Shown in pieces: positions 1 through 5,329 of a stretch of 6,316 nucleotides of DNA; positions within the stretch are counted from its first letter, which is position 1, and each line of letters opens with the position of its first letter. This DNA comes from Verrucomicrobiota bacterium. GTDB lineage: Bacteria; Verrucomicrobiota; Verrucomicrobiia; Verrucomicrobiales; Verrucomicrobiaceae. The stretch lies in NCBI GenBank assembly GCA_023428335.1, contig JAEYYS010000206.1, forward strand, positions 1-6,316, in the 5' to 3' direction. The position numbers and the translations under genes are program-made. The notes beneath the pieces are model-generated. The model had not been told where the DNA came from. It ran no database searches and saw only the letters and a list, made by a program, of their open reading frames with translations.

Positions 1-1442
1 GTGTTGAAGGCGGCCATGGTGCCGCCATCGACGGTAATGCCGGCGCTGTCAGGGATCTGGTGGCTGGCACCGAGCTGCAGGGTGCCGCCGGTGTTGACCA
101 CCAGGTTGCCGCCGACCGCGTCGATGCCAGCGGTCTTGGCCAGGCGCAGGATGCCGGCGTTGACAATGGCGTCGCCGGTGAAGCTGTTCGCCTCCGTGCC
201 GCTGAGGGTGAGGGTGCCGTTGCCGGTTTTGACGATCGAGGCGGCGGTCGCGTTGCCGTTGGTGATCATCGGCACGATGTTCAGGTTGGCGCCGCCGCCG
301 GCGATGTCGAAGGTGCGGCTGACCGTGCCGCCGCTGCTGCTCAGGCTGATGACCGGAGGCAGGGGGCCGCCGGCGACGCGTTCCAGGGTCGAACCCGTGC
401 TGCCGCCCGTGCTAACGGTGCCATCGAGCACCAGCAGGCTGCCGCTGGTGCCGCCGCCGAGGTGGATGCGACTGCCTTCCAGGTACAGGCCACCGGCGCC
501 GATGGTCAGGCTGGTGCGATTCGCCAGGCTGCCACCATTGCCGAAGAGGGTGAATCCGTTCGCCACGGCCGTCGCTGTGGTGGCGCCGTTCATGCCGACC
601 AGGCTCAGGCGACCATAGGTTTGTTTTGAACCGCTGTTGCCGACAAAGACGCGGTTTTCGCCGGCGACGAAGCTGACCTCGCCGATGTTCCAGACCGAGT
701 TGGCGCCGGCGTTGAAGGTGCCGCCACTGACGGTGAGGGAAGCGAGGGTTTGGGTCACCGTCGCCGCGGTCGTGTTGGGCGCAGTGCCGTTGAAACCGCT
801 GCCCGCACCAGACAGGCTGACATGCGCGCCGGTGTGGATCTGGTGGGTGCTGTTGATGAAGGTCAAGAAGCCGCCGGTGATCTGGACGTTGCCCGCCAGG
901 GTGGTGGCACCACCGGTTTTGGCCAGGTGCAGGCGTCCGGCGCCGAGCGTCAGCGGGCCGCTGTGGGTGTTGGACAGGGAACCGTCCAAGGTCAGTTGTC
1001 CGGCACCCAGTTTGCTCCAGCCGGTGCTGCCGGCCAGCACGCTGAAGATCGTCGCCGCGGCGTCCGTGGTCACGGTCGAGTTGTCGAGGGTGAGGACGCC
1101 CGCACCGGTCAGAACGTAAGAGCCGCTGCCGGGTGCGCTGAAGGTCAGGTTGCCGACGCGCACGGCGCCACTGAGGGTGACCGTGCCAGCGGCTTCACTG
1201 CCGGCGCCGAAGATGGCGTGACTGCCATCGATCCAGTTTTGGTTCTGCAACGCCTGCGTCTGATTGAACCAGTTCGGTGCGCCTGCGGCCCACGTGCCGG
1301 CACCGTCCTGCGGTCCATCGGTTAAGGTCGAGGCATCCCAGACAAAAACATCGCTCCGGCCCGGCAGGGGCAGGCAGAGCAAGGCGAGCAGGCAGAAAGC
1401 GCCCAGGCCGCTTCGAAGGCAGGCAGAGGGAAGGAGGGTCAT
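1..1442 (-). CDS. Secreted autotransporter-associated beta-strand repeat protein, N-terminal part (3' end outside window)
   Basis: The minus-strand frame opens at ATG 1442-1440 and stays open for 480 codons to the left edge, so the C-terminus is missing. Residues 1-30 form a signal peptide: a short N-terminal stretch with two Arg, then a hydrophobic core around 14-27, with mature protein from about DVFVWDAS. The rest is rich in Gly, Thr, Ser, Asn and Leu, with short alternating strands such as LTLSG, GTLQLG and LTIGAGGLYL, the pattern of right-handed beta-helix passenger domains. Two copies of the passenger-associated repeat are visible at residues 143-185 and 404-446, with cores GAGQLTLDG and GNGTLTLSG. 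Proteins of this class are large, exported and often end in an autotransporter barrel or a PEP-CTERM-type anchor; which applies here cannot be seen. Cys is confined to the signal peptide. Ligand and role are unknown; surface adhesion or matrix is inference. The start is supported by a Shine-Dalgarno sequence and by the signal peptide. Confidence 0.9.
   Translation of the reverse strand, partial: MTLLPSACLRSGLGAFCLLALLCLPLPGRSDVFVWDASTLTDGPQDGAGTWAAGAPNWFNQTQALQNQNWIDGSHAIFGAGSEAAGTVTLSGAVRVGNLTFSAPGSGSYVLTGAGVLTLDNSTVTTDAAATIFSVLAGSTGWSKLGAGQLTLDGSLSNTHSGPLTLGAGRLHLAKTGGATTLAGNVQITGGFLTFINSTHQIHTGAHVSLSGAGSGFNGTAPNTTAATVTQTLASLTVSGGTFNAGANSVWNIGEVSFVAGENRVFVGNSGSKQTYGRLSLVGMNGATTATAVANGFTLFGNGGSLANRTSLTIGAGGLYLEGSRIHLGGGTSGSLLVLDGTVSTGGSTGSTLERVAGGPLPPVISLSSSGGTVSRTFDIAGGGANLNIVPMITNGNATAASIVKTGNGTLTLSGTEANSFTGDAIVNAGILRLAKTAGIDAVGGNLVVNTGGTLQLGASHQIPDSAGITVDGGTMAAFN
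105..233 (-). repeat. Beta-strand (passenger-associated) repeat, copy 2
   Basis: This segment encodes residues 404-446 of the repeat protein. It begins VKTGNGTLTLSG and ends LRLAKTAGIDAVGGN. This is the closer match to the family consensus, including the Asn-Ser-Phe-Thr-Gly step after the core. It shares the LAKT-x-G block with copy 1, so the two are diverged copies of one unit. Confidence 0.8.
888..1016 (-). repeat. Beta-strand (passenger-associated) repeat, copy 1
   Basis: This segment encodes residues 143-185 of the repeat protein. It begins SKLGAGQLTLDG and ends LHLAKTGGATTLAGN. It aligns without gaps to copy 2, with 19 of 43 residues identical by my hand count. The lead Lys-x-Gly-x-Gly-x-Leu-Thr-Leu core is the hallmark of the family. 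Confidence 0.75.
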
Positions 1443-1514
1443 CGCTCTCCCTAGAATGAATTGACGCAGAATTCAATCCTCAGCCGATGTTGCGCCGATA
1501 CGGGAAACCTTTAT
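1443..1514 (-). promoter_or_regulatory. Likely 5' control region of the repeat-protein gene, with an AT-rich inverted repeat
   Basis: This short gap lies between the sulfatase remnant and the repeat-protein gene and is more AT-rich than its surroundings. It holds an inverted repeat, TGAATT (1457-1462) and AATTCA (1470-1475), separated by 7 bases, with the arms just upstream of the Shine-Dalgarno sequence. The repeat could be an operator or a weak 5' hairpin. I could not place a convincing -35/-10 pair. There is no GC-rich hairpin followed by a T-run, so no intrinsic terminator for the upstream genes is visible. Calling it a control region rests mainly on position. Confidence 0.35.
1445..1452 (-). 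promoter_or_regulatory. Shine-Dalgarno sequence of the repeat-protein gene
   Basis: Read on the minus strand this is AGGGAGAG, with the GGAG core ending 4 bases before the ATG at 1442. It is the only clear Shine-Dalgarno motif before any start in the window, and it fixes the start of this gene. Confidence 0.65.
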
Positions 1515-1715
1515 TTAATCGCTGTGGGCATCGGTGAAGGTCATGCCCTAGCTGGCGTGCCTGTCCAGATGCGGGGTGGCGATTTTGCCGCGCTGGGGAT
1601 TCAGGCACTGGACGTCGCCGTACCCGAGGTCGTCGGCGAGGGTGAAGACGACGTTGGGTTGGTCGCCGGCACTCAGCAGGACGGGCAGAACAAGGGCGAG
1701 GAACAGCGCTTTCAT
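1515..1715 (-). pseudogene. Remnant of a second secreted sulfatase (N-terminus only, in-frame TAG)
   Basis: From ATG 1715-1713 the frame encodes a signal peptide (MKALFLALVLPVLLSAGD) followed by a clear sulfatase N-terminus: QPNVVFTLADDLGYGDVQCL, then a KIATPHLDRHAS segment. Codon 56 (1550-1548) is TAG. Beyond it the same frame continues with GMTFTDAHS, as in intact sulfatases, where this block follows LDRLA-x-E. The stop thus probably replaces a Glu codon (GAG to TAG). The frame then ends at TAA 1517-1515, just where the C-x-P-x-R signature would be expected in relatives. The two N-terminal metal-binding Asp (residues 28-29) survive, but the formylglycine Cys and the entire rest of a roughly 450-600-residue protein are gone. 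It starts 18 bp after the sialidase-like gene, as a third operon member would. It is more like GYGDVQCLNP-type sulfatases than the neighbour at 3473-5269, so it is not a simple duplicate. A functional secreted 55-residue peptide is possible but unlikely. Confidence 0.85.
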
Positions 1716-1733
1716 GGGCGGCAATGAAGCGTG

Positions 1734-3476
1734 TCAGAAGCGCACATCCGTCACCCAGATCGGGCAGGCGCCCTTTTTCAGACCATGATAAAAGTACAAC
1801 TGCCAGGTTTCGTCGCCATCGGCGAGCAGCCAGGGGTAGCCAAGGTCTGTGTGCGGATCGCCTTCGATCCGGGGAAACTCCAGGATCACGCGCTCGCGCT
1901 GCCATTCCAGGGTGCGCGCGTCGCCGCGCCAGAGCCAGAGGCGACTGTTCTGCGCCGCTGTCTTGGCGCGTTCGGTGGTGAGCACGAAGACTTCCCCTGG
2001 CCGGCGCGGGTGGGTCACGGCGCAGGGCGCGGCCAAGCGCGCGGTTGCCGGGTTTTCGGCATCGAAGGGACTCGGGCTTGTGGTCCAGGTCTGGCCCCGG
2101 TCGTCGGAGACGGCGAGGAACTGTCGCCCCTCGGCCCCCGGCAGCGCGCCCTTGCCGCCGCGCAGGAAGGCGAGCAAACGGTCGCCCGCGGACACCAGCA
2201 CGGGTTCAACGGCATACACCTCGCTGATGCGCCGTGGTTCGCCCCAGGCGCGACCGTGATCGGCGGAACTCGCCAACCAGATGCCCTGGGTGTGGGGCGC
2301 AGAGCCTGCCCGGTAATGACCGAGTGCCATTAGGCCGGCGCCTTCAACCGGCAGCAGGCTGCCGAAGACGGAGCCGGTCTTGTTCGGGCCGAGCGTGGCG
2401 GTGTCGGTGGGCGTCCAGGTCACGCCATCATCGGTCGAGCGCCAGCCGAAAACATGGTTGGACTCATTGGCCGTGTAGGCCATGGCCAGCAGCACCAGGG
2501 CGCCGTCGTCGGCGACGCCGAGGGCGAGGTTGCCTGCAGAGGTGTAATCGCGACCGGGGCCGAATTCGCGCAGGATCTGCGGGCTGGAAAAACTCCGGCC
2601 GTTGTCGGTCGAACGCGCCACGGCCGGGCAGCCGCCGCCGTGGAAGCCATGGAAGGTGCCGGCGATGCTGGCAAGGATGAGGCTGCCTTGCGGTGTGCGC
2701 ACGACCTTGTTCCAGGAGAGATGAGCGAAGCGCGGGTCCTCGGGCGCGGGCAGGGCGACCCGCACGGCGGCGCCGCTCGGGTTGCGTGCCGCCCAGGCCG
2801 GCACATCGCCAAGGCTTTCCTCAATACGGATGTCATCGAGTTCGATGCCCTGCGCGCCGCCGTTCTGCATCCACAGCAGCTTGCGCTTGGTGGCATGAAA
2901 GCAGGGGCGTTCGAGGGTGTGCGACCAAGAAACGGCGCCGTCAATGCGCACGGTGACCTGTCGGCCCTGGAACTCGAGATGCACGTTGCGCCAACCGTTG
3001 TCGGAGAGATCCAGTTTTTCCGCCGGCAGCATTTCGTTGAGCCGCCAAGCGCCGCTGACCGGATCGGCGGCGCGACCCTGTTTCTGGCGCTGCGGGTGAT
3101 TCGGGTCCTTGGAATGCGAGTCGACCTGCAGTTGCACGGCATTGCGCAGCAGCTTGACCCGCAGCATATGGTCGGTGCCGCCAAAGCCGTCGTCGCCATC
3201 AACAAAAAACCATAGCCAGCCGTCCGGTCCAAGGTGGCGGTAGCGAAAGCGGATCGACAGATCGGTGCCCACCACCGGCAGGTATACCATGGGCGGGTAC
3301 TTACCGCCGCTGGCGCCGCGCGTCCACAGGGTGCCAGCGCGCACCTCGGTGTTTTTGTTCGGGATCGCCGTGGTGAAACGCTTGGCGTCAAAGCCGGCGC
3401 CGAAGTCCTCCTGAAAGCTGAAGGGCGCGGCACTGGCGATCAGGGGCAGGGCAAAAAGCAGGGCGAGGGATTTCAT
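1734..3476 (-). CDS. Secreted sialidase-like (BNR/Asp-box) beta-propeller protein with N-terminal lectin-like domain
   Basis: This is a 580-residue protein. Residues 1-16 are a signal peptide (MKSLALLFALPLIASA). Residues about 18-222 form a beta-rich module (EDFGAGFD, GWLWFFVDGDDGFGG, VHLEFQGRQVTVRIDG, ELDDIRIEE) resembling the concanavalin-like or DUF1080-type jelly rolls attached to secreted glycan enzymes. Residues about 240-580 carry four Asp-boxes of the S-x-D-x-G-x-x-W/F type: STDNGRSF 289-296, STDDGVTW 347-354, SADHGRAW 404-411 and SDDRGQTW 457-464. This spacing fits a six-bladed sialidase propeller. Exo-sialidases release terminal sialic acid, but the usual early R-I-P motif is not apparent (the matching place reads NKVVRTPQGSLILAS), so substrate and even hydrolase activity are unproven. 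The start is set by the ATGA overlap with the sulfatase stop; there is no Shine-Dalgarno sequence, so translational coupling is likely. The protein is probably periplasmic or extracellular and acts with that sulfatase on the same glycan (inference). Confidence 0.85.
   Translation of the reverse strand: MKSLALLFALPLIASAAPFSFQEDFGAGFDAKRFTTAIPNKNTEVRAGTLWTRGASGGKYPPMVYLPVVGTDLSIRFRYRHLGPDGWLWFFVDGDDGFGGTDHMLRVKLLRNAVQLQVDSHSKDPNHPQRQKQGRAADPVSGAWRLNEMLPAEKLDLSDNGWRNVHLEFQGRQVTVRIDGAVSWSHTLERPCFHATKRKLLWMQNGGAQGIELDDIRIEESLGDVPAWAARNPSGAAVRVALPAPEDPRFAHLSWNKVVRTPQGSLILASIAGTFHGFHGGGCPAVARSTDNGRSFSSPQILREFGPGRDYTSAGNLALGVADDGALVLLAMAYTANESNHVFGWRSTDDGVTWTPTDTATLGPNKTGSVFGSLLPVEGAGLMALGHYRAGSAPHTQGIWLASSADHGRAWGEPRRISEVYAVEPVLVSAGDRLLAFLRGGKGALPGAEGRQFLAVSDDRGQTWTTSPSPFDAENPATARLAAPCAVTHPRRPGEVFVLTTERAKTAAQNSRLWLWRGDARTLEWQRERVILEFPRIEGDPHTDLGYPWLLADGDETWQLYFYHGLKKGACPIWVTDVRF
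3473..3476 (-). other. ATGA stop-start overlap coupling sulfatase and sialidase-like genes
   Basis: The sulfatase stop TGA (3475-3473) overlaps the ATG (3476-3474) of the sialidase-like gene by four bases in total. The stretch before the ATG reads ACTCTCCGCC and has no Shine-Dalgarno motif. Re-initiation by the terminating ribosome is therefore the simplest way to translate the second gene, tying the amounts of the two proteins together. Confidence 0.75.
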
Positions 3477-5269
3477 GGCGGAGAGTTCCAGAGCGGTACG
3501 GCAGCGCCCTTGGCGGGCTGCAGGATGAGCGAGCGCAGTTGCAGTCCGCCGGGCGGGGCGTGCAGGCGCAGGTGAATGAGGCTGTCGGACTCGGGCACTG
3601 TCACTTCGATTTCCTGCCAGGTGTCGCCGCCGACCAGGTTGAAGCCGACGCGATGGCTGGCAACGAAGTCCTTCTGCCTGGCCGTGCGCCAGGCCAGGGC
3701 CGCCCTGCCGGCGGTGGTTGTCTTGACCGACAGTCGCGCCGTCACCGGACCTTGAACCTTGAACTGGCTGCGGGTCAGAAAGGCGTTCCTGGCTCCAGCC
3801 TCCGGCTGCAAAACGAGCACGTCCTCGCGAACCACGAGTTTGCCGTTGCGGGCCAGCCAGCCGGCGGCGGGATCGGTCGGTGCGTTCGCCTTGGCGCGCA
3901 GGGTCGGATCGACATGATCAGCGAAGAAGCCGCGGTCCTGCTCATTGAAGGGTTCGGCCGGACCCGGGTGGTGCAGGCCCTGACTCCAGTTGCTCAGCCG
4001 GGCCTGCAGGCGGGCGGCCAACTGCGGTTGTTCGGCGAGGCGGTTGCGGGTTTCACCTTCGGGTTCGGTGACATCGAAGAGGTAGCGTTCCTCCCTGCCG
4101 AGCTGGATGAATTTCCACGGAAACTCAAGCACCGCGGCCTGCGAGCGCCAACGCCAGAACAGATGCTCATGAACTGGTCCAGTTTTTTGACCAGTGAGGT
4201 GTGGCAGCAGATCGACTCCATCCAAGTCCTTCAGCGTGCCGGCCTCGCCGGCGCCGGTCTGACGGGCCAGAATCGTCGCGGCAACGTCGAGCGAGCTGAC
4301 CGGCTGATCGAAGACCCGGCCGGCGGGCAGGGTGCCGGGCCAGGCGGCGACAAAGGGCACGCGCACACCGCCGTCGGTGAGCATGCCCTTTTCGCCGATG
4401 AGGGGGCGGTTGAGCGAGCCGTCCCAGGCGCCGGTCTTCAGCGGGGCACCGTTGTCGGCGATGTAAACAATCAGCGTGCGCTGCTCCTGGCCGAGTTCGC
4501 GCAGTTTGGCGCGCAGGCGCCCCACTCCTTCGTCCATGGCGGCGATCATGGCCAGGGCCTGGCGTCGCTGCAGCGGCAGGTGGACGGGCGTCTGCGAGAA
4601 CCAGGGTTCCGGGGATTCCAGGGGAACGTGCGGCGCGAACCAGGGCAGGTACAGGAACCAGGGCTGATTGGGCTGGCGCGCCCGTCGCTCGAGGAAGGCG
4701 AGCGCGGCTTCGGTCTGCGAGGTGATGCGAAAACGCGGATCCTGAACAAGGCGCGGCGCGTCGGGATACGGGCTGCCGTCGGGTGCATGCGAGGCGTGAT
4801 ACTGACGCATGGCGCCGCACCAGTACTCGTCGAAGCCGTGCGCATGCGGCAGGAAGCGCGGATCGACCTTTTGGCCGCCGCTTTTGGCATCGCGACTCAG
4901 GTCCAAATGCCATTTGCCGCTCATGCCGGTGAGGTACCCGTGGCGCTTGAGTCGCTCGGGCAGGGTGAACACCTCCAGCGGCAGTGGGCCCTTCAGATTG
5001 TCGTCGACTCCGAAGCGGTTCTGATGCTGGCCGCTGATGACGCCGGCGCGCGACGGCACGCACTGAGGTCCGGTGACATAGCCGCGCGTGAAACGCACGC
5101 CATCGCGGGCGAGTTGGTCGGTCTGCGGTGTGCGGATGTCGGGATCGACCCCCTGGCTGCCGAGGTCGGCCCAGCCATGGTCATCGGTGAAGATGAGCAG
5201 CAGGTTCGGCGGTGGTTCGGCCGCAGCAAGAGTGCCGGAAAGTAGCAGAACGAACAGCAGCAGGCGCAT
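3473..5269 (-). CDS. Secreted type I (formylglycine) sulfatase with C-terminal beta-sandwich extension
   Basis: This 598-residue enzyme should hydrolyse a sulfate ester on a glycan or related substrate. Residues 1-17 are a signal peptide (MRLLLFVLLLSGTLAAA). The sulfatase core at about 20-430 has every landmark in order: NLLLIFTDDHGWAD with metal-binding Asp29-Asp30; the active-site signature C70-V-P-S-R74-A-G, where Cys70 would be converted to formylglycine by a sulfatase-maturing enzyme; GKWHLD with Lys119 and His121; FAPHVP with His214; YIADNGAP with metal ligands Asp272 and Asn273; and GEKG with Lys294. Residues about 468-598, starting GWLARNGKLVV and ending LRLHAPPGG and SLILQPAKG, form an added beta-rich region not needed for the core fold, perhaps glycan-binding. 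The substrate cannot be read from sequence. The start agrees with the signal peptide; no Shine-Dalgarno sequence precedes it. The gene lies 60 bp after DUF1501 and is coupled to the sialidase-like gene. Long open frames on the opposite strand here are GC-driven shadows. Confidence 0.93.
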   Translation of the reverse strand: MRLLLFVLLLSGTLAAAEPPPNLLLIFTDDHGWADLGSQGVDPDIRTPQTDQLARDGVRFTRGYVTGPQCVPSRAGVISGQHQNRFGVDDNLKGPLPLEVFTLPERLKRHGYLTGMSGKWHLDLSRDAKSGGQKVDPRFLPHAHGFDEYWCGAMRQYHASHAPDGSPYPDAPRLVQDPRFRITSQTEAALAFLERRARQPNQPWFLYLPWFAPHVPLESPEPWFSQTPVHLPLQRRQALAMIAAMDEGVGRLRAKLRELGQEQRTLIVYIADNGAPLKTGAWDGSLNRPLIGEKGMLTDGGVRVPFVAAWPGTLPAGRVFDQPVSSLDVAATILARQTGAGEAGTLKDLDGVDLLPHLTGQKTGPVHEHLFWRWRSQAAVLEFPWKFIQLGREERYLFDVTEPEGETRNRLAEQPQLAARLQARLSNWSQGLHHPGPAEPFNEQDRGFFADHVDPTLRAKANAPTDPAAGWLARNGKLVVREDVLVLQPEAGARNAFLTRSQFKVQGPVTARLSVKTTTAGRAALAWRTARQKDFVASHRVGFNLVGGDTWQEIEVTVPESDSLIHLRLHAPPGGLQLRSLILQPAKGAAVPLWNSPP

Positions 5270-5329
5270 GGCGTGACAACGCGGGTACGGTTGGTTTGTG
5301 TCAGCCGATGCGACGGGGTCGAGCGGTCT
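5270..5329 (-). other. 60-bp gap between DUF1501 and sulfatase genes
   Basis: I see no Shine-Dalgarno motif before the sulfatase ATG, no strong terminator hairpin with a T-run and no convincing promoter. The short distance and shared strand favour read-through from DUF1501, so the genes are probably in one transcription unit, but a promoter here cannot be excluded. Confidence 0.4.

Noticed and set aside
1..1325. Plus-strand open frames of 160-205 codons opposite the repeat protein
   Set aside because: Their products are Pro/Val/Arg-rich or Gly/Ala-rich low-complexity strings, the mirror of the Gly/Thr-rich beta-strand repeats. The minus-strand reading has a signal peptide, a Shine-Dalgarno sequence and family repeats.
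1515..1715. Stop-codon readthrough or selenocysteine/pyrrolysine-type recoding at the TAG of the sulfatase stub
   Set aside because: A second stop follows ten codons later and the active-site region is entirely missing, so readthrough would not restore an enzyme.
1480..1905. A 141-codon minus-strand frame overlapping the end of the sialidase-like gene and the sulfatase remnant
   Set aside because: It is Arg/Pro-rich without motifs and conflicts with two overlapping frames that show clear homology.
4173..4195. Perfect 7-bp inverted repeat ACTGGTC/GACCAGT with a T-run in the loop
   Set aside because: It lies within the sulfatase coding sequence at residues about 359-366, a normally coding stretch. 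The T-run is inside the loop rather than after the stem, so it is not a terminator; chance is the simplest explanation.
3539..5245. A 568-codon open frame on the plus strand, antisense to the sulfatase
   Set aside because: It is rich in Ala, Gly, Gln and Arg with no recognisable motif, and it exactly mirrors a sulfatase gene with all family residues intact. Long antisense frames are expected in GC-rich coding DNA.
5275..5312. TGACA/TGTCA short inverted repeat in the gap before the sulfatase
   Set aside because: The arms are only 5 bp and widely spaced, with no T-run or other support. This is not enough for an operator or terminator call.
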